From the NCBI GenBank assembly GCA_938050045.1, contig CALLJS010000007.1, forward strand, positions 1-62,021: a stretch of DNA of 62,021 nucleotides, in the 5' to 3' direction. This document shows positions 9,484 through 18,363 of this stretch, piece by piece. The stretch comes from an uncultured Sphingomonadaceae bacterium. GTDB lineage: Bacteria; Pseudomonadota; Alphaproteobacteria; Sphingomonadales; Sphingomonadaceae. A program made the position numbers and the translations under genes. Each line of letters opens with the position of its first letter. Position 1 is the stretch's first letter. The notes beneath the pieces were generated by a model. The model did not search any database. It was given only the letters and a program-made list of their open reading frames with translations, and was not told where the DNA came from.

Positions 9484-9929
9484 CTCTCAAGTGCTCGACT
9501 GGCTTGGTGGCTGACATCTCGGCGTTCGTTCTTGCCGATAAGAATCACACGTACAGGATCCGGCACGCCAGCTGGGTAGAACAGGAAGCGCCATCCTGTC
9601 TCTCCCATTTTCTGGTCTGGAACATCCGCAACGACAGCTGGGGGGAAATCATGCGTTAGGTTTGCTGCAGGCACCCATTCTCCAGCTTGCCGACGCATCA
9701 CCTGATAGCTGGTCTCATTCAGGTCCAGCGCATAAACATATCCGGTCAAAACGGCACGCTTTTGTATTTGTTTAAAATTGGTTTCCAAGCCGATAACTTC
9801 TGCCTGCAAACCACTTGCACGTTCCGGCAATGACATCACGATAAATCCTGACGTCAGTCCCAGGATAAAAACCACCACAAGAACTTCCAGAAGCGTGAAG
9901 CCGGATTCAGAAGCATTTGTGCTTATCAC
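9480..9929 (-). CDS. gspH: Type II secretion minor pseudopilin H
   Basis: 149 residues with a GTG start at 9929, just 3 bp after the gspG stop. Prepilin signal SESG|FTLLEVLVVVFILG with Glu5, then a beta-rich head. GspH lies between the major pseudopilin GspG and the I-J-K tip. Confidence 0.88.
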   Translation of the reverse strand: MISTNASESGFTLLEVLVVVFILGLTSGFIVMSLPERASGLQAEVIGLETNFKQIQKRAVLTGYVYALDLNETSYQVMRRQAGEWVPAANLTHDFPPAVVADVPDQKMGETGWRFLFYPAGVPDPVRVILIGKNERRDVSHQASRALER

Positions 9930-9932
9930 CTG

Positions 9933-10373
9933 CTAATTCCAATTTCCGATATCAGCGTTTTCTTCTTCACCGCCAACTTCTCCGTCGGCACCGAATGAGA
10001 AAACGTCATAAGCCGCACGAGAGCGCTCCGCTGGAAAGACATATTGATAAGGCCGCCCCCATGGGTCATTCGGCAATTGCTGAATAAACCCCCCTCGCGG
10101 ATAGAGCGCGCCATTGCTCAAGTCCCCTGGTGCCTCAATCAATGCCTGAAGTCCCTGCTCCTCAGTTGGGTAAGTATATAGCTGCAAACTGTAGCGTTCC
10201 AGACTTTGCGAGAGCGCAGAGATATTTGCTCTTGCTGTTTTCGTTTGCGCATCGGTTCGAGCGCCGAGAACATTTACCAACACAACAGTAGACAGGAGTC
10301 CAATAATGAAAACCACAACCATGATCTCTGTGAGAGTAAAGCCTGCCTCGGATTTCCGGGTCTTCTTATGCAT
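9933..10373 (-). CDS. gspG: Type II secretion major pseudopilin G
   Basis: 146 residues from the ATG at 10373, chosen because GGGGAAG precedes it; an in-frame ATG 18 bp upstream lacks such a site. Prepilin signal SEAG|FTLTEIMVVVFIIGLL with Glu5. The head carries the GspG hallmarks PTEEQGLQALIEAP, NDPWGRPYQY and an Asp/Glu-rich calcium-binding loop near the end (FSFGADGEVGGEEENADIGNW). It is the main subunit of the pseudopilus piston. Confidence 0.96.
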   Translation of the reverse strand: MHKKTRKSEAGFTLTEIMVVVFIIGLLSTVVLVNVLGARTDAQTKTARANISALSQSLERYSLQLYTYPTEEQGLQALIEAPGDLSNGALYPRGGFIQQLPNDPWGRPYQYVFPAERSRAAYDVFSFGADGEVGGEEENADIGNWN

Positions 10374-10390
10374 AGTCTTCCCCTTATTCA

Positions 10391-11602
10391 TTAACCAAAT
10401 GCAAGCGTATTAAGCTGCATAATTGGCAGCATAATAGATAGCACAATCAACGCGACAATCGTTCCCAATGCAAGTATGATGAAGGGCTCCAAAAGCCCCA
10501 GAACCAAAGCCGAGGCACTGTCAAATTCATCCTCAAGATAACCAGCCCCCTTGTCCATTAAGCCTGCCAAATTATCGCTTGCCGTGCCGCTCGCCATCAA
10601 GCTGGTTAGCATCGGCGGAAATACCTTTGATGCCGCCAGTGCCCGTGCTGGCTGGGCGCCCTCGCGAACAGCAATAATGGCTTCTCCCAAAGCGTTCACA
10701 AAAACTAGGTTTGCGAGCGAGCCCCGTGCAGCCGTTAGACTTTCCACAACGGGCGTACCGCTCCCGACCAGCATGGCAAATGTTCTTGCAAACCGGGCAC
10801 TATTTACGGTGCGCACCAACTTACCAACAATCGGCAACTTCAGCACCATCGTATCTAGCCGTAGCCTTATCGCAGGTCGTCGCAACAGCCGTTTCAGACC
10901 GATCAATCCAAGCAAACAAACTACCCCAAGCCCTAAGCCATAGGTCTGCAGTCCTTCTGACAGTGCAATCACAATACGGGTTAAAAGTGGCAGCTCCTGT
11001 CCGAAATTGGTAAACTGATCAACGACACGCGGGACAACAAAAACCATCAACAAGCCGACCACCGTCATCGCCACAACACCCAGAACGGCAGGATAGATCA
11101 ACGCTGTCCGGACCTTACGATTGGTTTTCTGGATTTTTTCCAAATGGTCTGCCAGATTTTCAAGAACAGTCGGCAAAGCACCAGACAGCTCACCTGCCGC
11201 CGTAGCCGCAATGTAGAGCTTTGAGTAAGATGTCGGAAAATCACCCAGCGCTTCGGAGAATTTGTACCCTTCAGAAACTTTGTCCCGCATCTGGGCAAAT
11301 ATCCTGCGTGCCGTTGGTTTTTCCGCCTGCAAAGAAATCGCACCGAGCGCCTGTTCTACTGGTGCCCCAGTGCCAATCATAATTGCCATTTGGCGGGTCA
11401 CCAGAACACGCTCGGAAATCGTCAACTTTGGCGTTCGGCGCAAGCCTTTCGTCGAAGCTCTCGGCTTGGCTTCGGCAACTGACATCGGGGTCAGGTTTCT
11501 GAACCGCAATTCGCGGCGAGCCGCGCGAGCATTGTCTGCTGTCACAACACCATTTTCTTTACGGCCATCGGCACCCAGTGCCATATATTCAAAGGTCGGC
11601 AT
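10391..11602 (-). CDS. gspF: Type II secretion inner membrane platform protein F
   Basis: 403 residues from ATG 11602, which has AGAGGG eight bases upstream; a GTG nine bases earlier is possible. Two repeated T2SSF domains (about 65-190 and 270-390) with three membrane segments, near 165-190, 215-240 and at the C-terminus (IALIVLSIMLPIMQL). GspF is the polytopic core that transmits motion of GspE to the pseudopilus. Its start lies inside the end of gspE. Confidence 0.95.
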   Translation of the reverse strand: MPTFEYMALGADGRKENGVVTADNARAARRELRFRNLTPMSVAEAKPRASTKGLRRTPKLTISERVLVTRQMAIMIGTGAPVEQALGAISLQAEKPTARRIFAQMRDKVSEGYKFSEALGDFPTSYSKLYIAATAAGELSGALPTVLENLADHLEKIQKTNRKVRTALIYPAVLGVVAMTVVGLLMVFVVPRVVDQFTNFGQELPLLTRIVIALSEGLQTYGLGLGVVCLLGLIGLKRLLRRPAIRLRLDTMVLKLPIVGKLVRTVNSARFARTFAMLVGSGTPVVESLTAARGSLANLVFVNALGEAIIAVREGAQPARALAASKVFPPMLTSLMASGTASDNLAGLMDKGAGYLEDEFDSASALVLGLLEPFIILALGTIVALIVLSIMLPIMQLNTLAFG

Positions 11603-13082
11603 GTCGCGCACCCTCTTTACGGCTGACCCGGATCACCTCATCCAGGCTGGTCTCCCCTGACAGGACTCGGGCAATCCCGGCCTGAAACAAGGTCGGGTGC
11701 TCCTCAAATGCGGTCTCGGCAAGCACCGCCTCATCAGCATCATCGTGGATAAGGGTCCGAACAGATGACGATATCAACATCAATTCATAGATGCCGACCC
11801 GGCCTGTATACCCGGTGTTGCGACAAGACGCGCAACCTTTGGGGCGATAGAATAAGTGCGCTTCTGATGCTTCCAACTCAGCGGCCTCAAATTCGGCAGC
11901 ACTCGGCACATAACCTTCACGACATCCTAGGCAAAGCCGACGTACAAGGCGCTGGGCCAAAACAGCGCGCAGCGTGGATGATAAGAGATAAGACTCTACT
12001 CCCATATCCCTCAGTCGAGTTATTGCGGCGGCAGCCGAATTTGTATGGATCGTAGATAAAACAAGGCGCCCCGCCAGCGACATTCGCGCTGCTACGCTTG
12101 CCGTTTCGACATCCCGGATCTCTCCCACCATGACAATGTTCGCATCTTGTCGCAAGAATGCACGAAGACCGGAAGCAAATGTCATCCCGACCTTATCATT
12201 AACCTGTGTCTGCCCTATCCCATCAAGACCATACTCAATCGGATCCTCAATTGTGATAATGCTTTTCGTCCCATCATTGAGCAAACTCAGACCGGAATAG
12301 AGTGTCGTGGTCTTTCCCGACCCCGTAGGACCACTGACAAGAATGACCCCATTTGGTTCGGTCAACGCTGCTTTGAAGCGTTCGAGCGTCTCGATCGGCA
12401 TACCCAAATCTTCGAGACTCATAAGAGCCTTGGCCTTGTCCAGCAATCGAAGCACCACCCGCTCACCATAGCGCGAAGGCAAAGTCGAAACACGAATATC
12501 AACCGACCGCCCACCGACCGACAGTGCAATTCGGCCATCTTGCGGCACACGGCGTTCGGCGATATCCAAGCGCGCCATGACTTTGATACGTGAAACAAGC
12601 GGCGTAGCCAAACGCCGGGAGGGGTTCAAAACCTTCTGCAGGACACCATCAATACGATAGCGGATTGTGAGTTCATCTTCATTGGGTTCAACGTGAATGT
12701 CCGATGCACCACGATTGATGGCTTCGTAGATCAATCCATTGATGAGACGGATGACAGGAGCATCATCATTGCCATCAAGAAGGTCTGCAGTTTCATGCAG
12801 ACCTTCGGCCAGACTCGCTAAATTGTCATGGCCAGCCAATGCAGCCGCCTCATCTTCCTCGGCAAGATCCGCGCGCGCATAAGACGCCGGCAACTGCCGG
12901 GCGAAATCTTCTGCAGAAAACGTCTCAACCTTGAAAGGACGGCCCAACACCCGTCGAGCCTCCAACAACGCGTACGGATCACTATTCTCCCGAACCGCCA
13001 GCGTTAATGAAGGGCGTCCATCGAGCACCATAACGCCTTTGTCGCGTGCGAAAGCATAAATTAGGGAAGAGTGTGAGCTCAT
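11589..13082 (-). CDS. gspE: Type II secretion traffic ATPase E
   Basis: 497 residues, the usual size. The N-terminal domain (1-100) binds GspL. The ATPase core has Walker A GPTGSGKTTT near residue 252, the Asp box, Walker B in MVGEIRD near 315 and the His box, followed by a four-cysteine zinc module (CLGC ... CASC, about 382-424) and GRVGIYEL. This cytoplasmic hexamer powers pseudopilus assembly. It is the first gene of the coupled E-F-G-H-I-J-K-L-M-N run. The IS630 remnant lies only about 280 bp upstream, so its promoter must lie in 13083-13365, in the IS, or further up. Confidence 0.96.
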   Translation of the reverse strand: MSSHSSLIYAFARDKGVMVLDGRPSLTLAVRENSDPYALLEARRVLGRPFKVETFSAEDFARQLPASYARADLAEEDEAAALAGHDNLASLAEGLHETADLLDGNDDAPVIRLINGLIYEAINRGASDIHVEPNEDELTIRYRIDGVLQKVLNPSRRLATPLVSRIKVMARLDIAERRVPQDGRIALSVGGRSVDIRVSTLPSRYGERVVLRLLDKAKALMSLEDLGMPIETLERFKAALTEPNGVILVSGPTGSGKTTTLYSGLSLLNDGTKSIITIEDPIEYGLDGIGQTQVNDKVGMTFASGLRAFLRQDANIVMVGEIRDVETASVAARMSLAGRLVLSTIHTNSAAAAITRLRDMGVESYLLSSTLRAVLAQRLVRRLCLGCREGYVPSAAEFEAAELEASEAHLFYRPKGCASCRNTGYTGRVGIYELMLISSSVRTLIHDDADEAVLAETAFEEHPTLFQAGIARVLSGETSLDEVIRVSRKEGARHADL

Positions 13083-13364
13083 TTCACCATATCAAGATTA
13101 CCGATACCACCGTGCCGCAATATTTTAGAATGACATTGAACCAAATGCGAGAACTAGCAATTCTGGATCGGCGACACTGCTGATATCACAACCACCCAAA
13201 CTACCAAGCAGGTTAGGCCCGACCAATTAATATTGTCATAACAAATGTCCTCTGTTCGCCGCAGGCAGAACATCACACACCAGCCATTTCCTAATATTGA
13301 GCCCCAACAATAACTCGGAAAGGTGGCGGTAATTTCCGTCTACAAGGTTCGACGCGTGCACCCT
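13083..13364. other. Gap between gspE and IS630 remnant
   Basis: About 280 bp with no convincing gene on either strand. Before the IS arrived it was the spacer between the gspD-linked lipoprotein gene and gspE and may carry a gspE promoter. One frame that is open here is only the out-of-frame tail of the transposase reading frame. Confidence 0.4.
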
Positions 13365-13389
13365 TAAAGCTGGTTGTTGCTTGCATGGA

Positions 13390-14339
13390 TCAGTACCCGG
13401 CTCCTTTGAGGTAGTTTCTGCATTCGTTTGGTGCAAATTGCTTGAGTTGGTTTCCGATTTCTTCCCAGAGGGTTTCGACAGAGCGTTTTGCGGCGCGTCT
13501 GAGGTTTCTTTTGAGCTTTGAGAAGACTTGCTCGATCGGGTTGAGATCGGGGCTGTAAGGGGGCAGGAACAGAAGCTCCGCACCTCTTGCTTCAATCAGC
13601 TCGGAGACATCCTTATTTTTGTGCGAGGACAGATTATCTATGAGTGAAACGGATCAGAAAACGATTGAGTATCGTTTTCCTGTTGAACAATATCGCCAGG
13701 AGCAAACGTCGGGGCCAGGAACTCAGCGACATAGGCGGTGAAGATTTCCCGGTTCATCGGACAATCGATCACCATCGGAGCGATAATTTTATCATGCCTT
13801 AGGCCGGCAACAAAGGTCGAGGTCTTCCAATGCCCAGCGGAGCCCTCGCAATGTACCGTTGACCACGTAGCGCCCAGCCATAACGGCAGGCCATGTTCGT
13901 CGCCGCTCCCATTTCATCAATGAACACAAGCTTTTTGGGATCAAGCTCACCTTGACCGCGCTGCCAGAGCCAACGGGCAAGCGCAACATCGCCACGTAAT
14001 TGTTCAGTCGCAAACAGGCTCCTTTTTTTTGTATGTGACGCCGGCACGTTTGAAGAAGCGTGAGAGGGCCGCCTTGTCGGTGCGCACGCCATGGGCCTCC
14101 TCAAGCCGTGCGGCGATGTCGATCAGGCGCAGCTCCGGTTCGCTTGTGCGCAAATCAATCAACCAATCGGCATGCGCCCAGAGGACCGAGCGGCATTTGC
14201 GCGCGGGCGGATCATTAAGTTCGCCAGTCTCTCGCCAGCGGCGCACCCAGCGGATAGCCGTCGCAGACCGCGCAGAACAACCCGCGTCAACCGCCTCAAT
14301 AACTTTGCGCCGAAACCGCAGATCATATGAAAAACCCAT
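13390..14339 (-). pseudogene. IS630-family transposase, broken
   Basis: Reassembled across frames this is an IS630 DDE transposase. It begins with MGFSYDLRFRRK and a helix-turn-helix that seems to lack about nine residues between CSARSA and TAIRWVRR. Near the A8 run at 14023-14030 the frame must slip by -1 to reach KKRSLFATEQLRGD, possibly a programmed frameshift. The first catalytic Asp is in LVFIDEMGA. At about 13832 one base is missing before the FVAGLRHDKIIAP segment. A 41 bp palindromic insertion with an in-frame stop lies just before IDNLSSHK, which holds the second Asp. The third acidic residue is in PYSPDLNPIEQ, and the end is YLKGAGY. It cannot give an active enzyme. Confidence 0.88.
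13640..13686. repeat. Small palindromic insertion inside the transposase
   Basis: About 41 bp more than the transposase needs, located between the codons for APGDIV and DNLSSHK. Its core is a perfect 9 bp inverted repeat, GAAAACGAT (13657-13665) and ATCGTTTTC (13671-13679), around TGAGT. It shifts the frame and adds a stop. It looks like a miniature mobile palindrome, but I see no second copy in the window. Confidence 0.55.
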
Positions 14340-14415
14340 CTCAAAAAATCCTCCTGAAAAATTACAGAGAATCAGAGTTCGGCCAATTTGTGAATCGCAA
14401 AAGTGACAACTGAAC

Positions 14416-15018
14416 CTAGTTAACCAACCCTCGACGACTCCGACCGCGCCTGCGACCAGTGGGCGGCGTCGGAACACTCTTACTTGCCGGACTTGTCATA
14501 CAGGCACGTGCACCGACAATCGGAACCGTTGCCTTCCAGCCATCAGAATCAGTATAGGAGATATGCCCAGTCGAAATTCTAGCACCATTCACCAAATCCT
14601 CACCCGGCTCATAGTCAATTTCCACGATACGATCATCCTTCTGAACCGCGTAAGTTAGATTCGTCAGAAACTGTCCAAAGATATTCCCACCCGCATCGAT
14701 GAGTGTAGCCGGGGTCTCCATACCTTCAAAAAGAAAGACAGCATCTTCATCACCGGAACGGGTAAAGAACAAGAATTTGGATATGTCAGTTTGACTCCAG
14801 AAAAACAAACCGCATTCGTTTGGACCCAAGGTCTGCGGCGGCAAAGACCCAAGGCCTTCGATAGAGGTTAGTTCGGACACTGCAGTATTTTGGGACTGGA
14901 TGCCAGTTGCTTCAAAGCCGCTCTCTTGACTTGCAGGCACTGACGCACATGCAGCCAAACTCAATGACACCATAAGAACCATTGGGGACGAATCAGAGTA
15001 TTTGAATGAACGAGACAT
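14416..15018 (-). CDS. Lipoprotein encoded between gspD and gspE
   Basis: 200 residues. Lipoprotein signal with LAAC (Cys24) followed by Ala, which in enterobacteria would send it to the outer membrane. The mature part has no family I can name; it contains a conserved-looking core from CGLFFWSQTD (about 69) to VGARACM (about 172) with two cysteines that could form a disulfide, and an Arg-rich tail. It starts 45 bp after gspD ends and is clearly in its transcription unit. Position and type make it a candidate for a secretin-assisting lipoprotein (pilotin-like). The stop codon overlaps the IS630 target site. Confidence 0.8.
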   Translation of the reverse strand: MSRSFKYSDSSPMVLMVSLSLAACASVPASQESGFEATGIQSQNTAVSELTSIEGLGSLPPQTLGPNECGLFFWSQTDISKFLFFTRSGDEDAVFLFEGMETPATLIDAGGNIFGQFLTNLTYAVQKDDRIVEIDYEPGEDLVNGARISTGHISYTDSDGWKATVPIVGARACMTSPASKSVPTPPTGRRRGRSRRGLVN

Positions 15019-15063
15019 TCCTATGGCCTTTATACTTGGTTACGAAAGTTTCCTACGGATGCT

Positions 15064-17007
15064 CTATTCGCTCCGCGGGGGCTCTTGATCGTCAGTCGAG
15101 AAATAATTGGACAGAAGTTCATCGAGACTGGACCCCCCATCTGGATTGGCAAGCATTTGCTGATTGACAATATAATCGAGATTTCTCGTCGTCGCCGAGG
15201 CAGCTCCGGACTTGTCTCGAATGATGGTAGGTCGGATGAATACCATCAGATTTGTGTTCTCCCGAGACGTTTCCTTGTTTTGAAATGCCCGGCCTATACC
15301 CGGGATATCCCCCAGCAATGGCACTTTGTCGATCTCGAACACATCAACGGCCTGAATCAAGCCACCAAGAACAATAAGTTCACCATCATCTGCGATTACG
15401 CTCGTCTCAAGGTTTCTCTGATTAAGGATAAAGTCCGGCGTTGCCGTACCAATCATCTGATCAATGCTTGAGACTTCCTGAGCGATATCAAGCCGGACGG
15501 TATTGTCCCGCCCGACCCGGGGTCTCACAGACAATATGATACCGACTTCGCGTCGCTCTACCGTGCGGAATGGGTTCGCATTTGCATTCCCAAGAACCTC
15601 CCCTGACGTTATCGGAATTTCCTGGCCAACAGAGAAAACTGCTGTGTGATTGTCGAGCGTCATTATGGATGGCGTAGAAAGAATGTTGGATTGCTCATCT
15701 TCCTCAATAGCATTCAACACAACACCAAAGAGCGTACTTCCTGACTGTCCACCAAATCCAAAAGTCCCCCCTTGCAGGCCAAGAAGAGCCGCAGTGGCCG
15801 CCTGTTCAAATAAATTGCTATCAGAGCCTCCAGGAAAAATATCGCCCCCTGAAAGAGCGCCCGCAAGGGACAGAAGATTCGGAGCCGCACTTGAGAAAGT
15901 TGAAGAAGAAAACGGGACATTGCCATCTGTACCCGATACCAGAAACTGAAGACCCAGCTCCCTCTCAACTTCATCAGAAACTTCAACAATAATGGCCTCA
16001 ACAAGAACTTGTGGTCGGCGTGCATCAATCTGCGCAACAACCTCTTCCATCGCCAACAAAGTTTCCGAGTTCGCGCTGACAACAATGGAGTTACTCGGAA
16101 CATGCACGGCCAATCGTGCACCTTCTGCCTCGGCCCCGCTCGGCCCGGCCTGAACTTCCGCAATTTGCCTCAAGACAGGCTCAACCAAGGTAGCATCCGA
16201 ATGATCGAGCGCGAACACCCGCGTATTTGAAGAGGAGACCGATGCATCATCAACTTCAGCCACCAACGTCCGAGCTTTCTGGATCGCTTCAGCTGACCCC
16301 TTGAGTATTATGGAGTTACTCGACGGAGATGCCAGTGCTGTAAACCTTGTACCAGCCTCACCACTTCCAAAGCCAAAGTCTAGTGATGAGAGTATCTCCT
16401 GCACCTCCCCCGCAGGCGCAGCTCGCAAAGCGATCGTAACCGTTTCCGAGGCATCAACATCTATTGCGGTAACAAGCTCGCGCAGTCGCGGCATGTTTGA
16501 TGCATATTCGACGACAATTAGCAGACGGGAAGATGGATTTGCTACGACACGACCGTGAGCGCCCAACAAGGGTTTGATGATCTTTGCTGCCTCGACTGGT
16601 GAAAACTGCAGCAACTCAAACACTTCAGTGACAAAAACACTGTCTGTCCTGGCAGCCAGCACAGCATCCCCGATGGCTAACTCCTCCGGCACAATACGAA
16701 AAATACCCGCAGCATCAGGAATTGCAGAATACCCATTAACCCGGAGTGCAGAAAGAAACACCTCAAACAAATCGTCAGGCGTTAACTTCGCCTTGGAATT
16801 CACCGATACGGTTCCCGAAACATCAGGGTGAACTAAAAATGTGTATCCCGTAATTTCCGATACGTCATCGATGAACAGCAATAGATCTGACTCATTCAAA
16901 TTAATAACATTGAGAGAAACTTCAGATGCTCGGGCAGGCAATGTGAAATTGGCCACAACTAGCAGAAATCCGCTTACAATGACCACCAATCTAAAAACGT
17001 TCTTCAC
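15064..17007 (-). CDS. gspD: Type II secretion outer membrane secretin D
   Basis: 647 residues with a GTG start at 17007 preceded by AGAGGT. Signal peptide (1-28, ending ARASE), then the N0 domain (about 35-105), repeated N1-N3 domains (VVANPSSRLLIVVE, ALASPSSNSIILKG, VHVPSNSIVVSA), and the secretin beta-barrel domain (about 335-600) with VEAIIVEVSDEVERELG and VPLLGDIPGIGRAF. A Ser-rich loop with long Gly/Ser stretches lies near residues 370-425, the part that narrows the channel gate. It forms the outer-membrane exit pore. No long C-terminal S-domain is visible beyond about 40 residues. Confidence 0.96.
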   Translation of the reverse strand: MKNVFRLVVIVSGFLLVVANFTLPARASEVSLNVINLNESDLLLFIDDVSEITGYTFLVHPDVSGTVSVNSKAKLTPDDLFEVFLSALRVNGYSAIPDAAGIFRIVPEELAIGDAVLAARTDSVFVTEVFELLQFSPVEAAKIIKPLLGAHGRVVANPSSRLLIVVEYASNMPRLRELVTAIDVDASETVTIALRAAPAGEVQEILSSLDFGFGSGEAGTRFTALASPSSNSIILKGSAEAIQKARTLVAEVDDASVSSSNTRVFALDHSDATLVEPVLRQIAEVQAGPSGAEAEGARLAVHVPSNSIVVSANSETLLAMEEVVAQIDARRPQVLVEAIIVEVSDEVERELGLQFLVSGTDGNVPFSSSTFSSAAPNLLSLAGALSGGDIFPGGSDSNLFEQAATAALLGLQGGTFGFGGQSGSTLFGVVLNAIEEDEQSNILSTPSIMTLDNHTAVFSVGQEIPITSGEVLGNANANPFRTVERREVGIILSVRPRVGRDNTVRLDIAQEVSSIDQMIGTATPDFILNQRNLETSVIADDGELIVLGGLIQAVDVFEIDKVPLLGDIPGIGRAFQNKETSRENTNLMVFIRPTIIRDKSGAASATTRNLDYIVNQQMLANPDGGSSLDELLSNYFSTDDQEPPRSE

Positions 17008-17343
17008 ACGAATACCTCTGAATTAAGCAGTGAAACTGGGTCACAGCTTAACGTTAACGCCCAAATCGTTAAGATTGTCCTATATGCATCGAGGCGGGAG
17101 TAACAGCACACCACGTGCGCCATATTTAGGTTTACCCACAGCCCCGCAAGGACAAGTGCTTTCCACATAACGCCGCAGTCATTGCCGGACAATGGCCAAG
17201 CCGGTTTAATCAAAATGCGGACAAGCGCGAAGCGCATTCGCGGGAAGCGGGCACCGGCCTTTTTATAAAAATGCGTTTAAAAACAAGAAATTGCGGCACA
17301 TTCGCGATCAAGAGATTTGCGAACGTGCTCTAGAAAGGCCGGC
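17008..17343. other. 336 bp gap between gspC and gspD
   Basis: gspC and gspD usually lie close together; here they are separated by 336 bp. One open frame (minus 17004-17237) overlaps the gspD start, but its translation is without recognisable features. The palindrome TTAACGTTAA (on the minus strand just before gspD, near 17046-17055) could be an operator. A separate gspD promoter in this gap is plausible. Confidence 0.4.
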
Positions 17344-18285
17344 TCAAACCGTCAAATTCAGAACCGTCCCGTCTCTATCTAACGTGACATCGACTGCACC
17401 ATCACCTTCAAAAAGCTGATAAATTTGTATCAGTCCGAGCGCGGCAATTTGCTGACCATTAACCCTGACGAGCACATCACCCTGTTTAAAGCCCAGCTCA
17501 AAAAATCTGCGCATGTTCGATGCCGTACCAATTCTATATCCAACGGATCCATCTTTTTGCTTAACGGGATTAAGCGAAACATGTCGGATAAAGTCCCGCC
17601 GGTCATTGTCTCGATTAGCAAGCACTGTCTCGACCTGAGCCGTGGCAGAGCTTGACATATTTTGATCTAATATAAGTCCCCGAAAAGGCCTCTTTTTGCG
17701 GACAACAGTCCGAAATCCGGTATTCGATAATGAATCTAGCAAAATGCGTTCCGAAATACCCTCGCGGTTTATGATTATCTGGTTTTCCAGTATGGACGCC
17801 ACAAACACCCCCTCAATGACCTCATCCCCTTCGCGGACGAGGCTTTGCTCCCCATCAGGCTTCACGACGATAGCGCCGCCTTTTTCAGCATTCACGAGGT
17901 CAGCCCGCAAACCCAGCAATTTTATGTTTAGTGCCGTGTCCGGCGCATTCCCGGGCACAGCCAGCGATTGTGTCGGCTCAAATCTGGCAAATGGATTGCT
18001 GGTCAAAAGTACTGGAAATTCAACCACCTGATACCCAGTTGATCTGGCTGGACTGCTTGCCGATATTTGAGAGAGATGGCCGCTGGGTTGCACCAGCTCT
18101 GCCGTGCTCCAGAAAACCCGGCCGAGAAACACCGCACAAACAATAATGAGTCCCGCTAGAACAAGCTTTCCGAATACTCCGGACATCAAATGAGAAACGA
18201 AGTGTGCTGCTGTTTGACCACGTCCCAATACTCGTCTAGAAAGACTCTGACGAAGCAATGCCTTATCCTGAAACAGCAACACCAT
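17344..18285 (-). CDS. gspC: Type II secretion inner membrane protein C
   Basis: 313 residues from the ATG at 18285 (MVLLFQDKALL); an upstream start would add 25 residues of unlikely sequence. One membrane helix near 45-65 (LVLAGLIIVCAVFLGRVFW), a periplasmic homology region (about 110-180, LLGLRADLVNAEKGGAIV) that contacts the N0 domain of GspD, and a C-terminal PDZ domain (about 225-313, FKQGDVLVRVNGQQI). GspC links platform and secretin and helps select substrates. Follows gspO by about 80 bp. Confidence 0.92.
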   Translation of the reverse strand: MVLLFQDKALLRQSLSRRVLGRGQTAAHFVSHLMSGVFGKLVLAGLIIVCAVFLGRVFWSTAELVQPSGHLSQISASSPARSTGYQVVEFPVLLTSNPFARFEPTQSLAVPGNAPDTALNIKLLGLRADLVNAEKGGAIVVKPDGEQSLVREGDEVIEGVFVASILENQIIINREGISERILLDSLSNTGFRTVVRKKRPFRGLILDQNMSSSATAQVETVLANRDNDRRDFIRHVSLNPVKQKDGSVGYRIGTASNMRRFFELGFKQGDVLVRVNGQQIAALGLIQIYQLFEGDGAVDVTLDRDGTVLNLTV

Positions 18286-18363
18286 TTTACCCAAATTTTT
18301 GACTATACACATCAACACGCTACACGTTCTCGGTTGATGAAACATAAACGGCGTTCGCAAAAT

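Larger units (their letters stand above)
13365..14418 (-). mobile_element. Decayed IS630-family element
   Basis: About 1.05 kb. Both edges show a TA dinucleotide (13365-13366 and 14417-14418). Imperfect inverted repeats sit at equal distance from it, each containing GTTGTNNCTT (left GTTGTTGCTT, right on the complement GTTGTCACTT). IS630 elements duplicate TA on insertion. On the minus strand the right TA is part of the stop codon of the neighbouring lipoprotein gene. Ends are inferred from the weak repeats and could be off by some bases. Confidence 0.65.

Noticed and set aside
13236-13595. 119-codon minus-strand frame at the left end of the IS630 remnant
   Set aside because: It is out of frame with the transposase; the true frame in the same place reads the PYSPDLNPIEQ catalytic segment.
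17004-17237. 77-codon minus-strand frame between gspC and gspD
   Set aside because: Overlaps the gspD start, has no recognisable domain and no convincing ribosome binding site.
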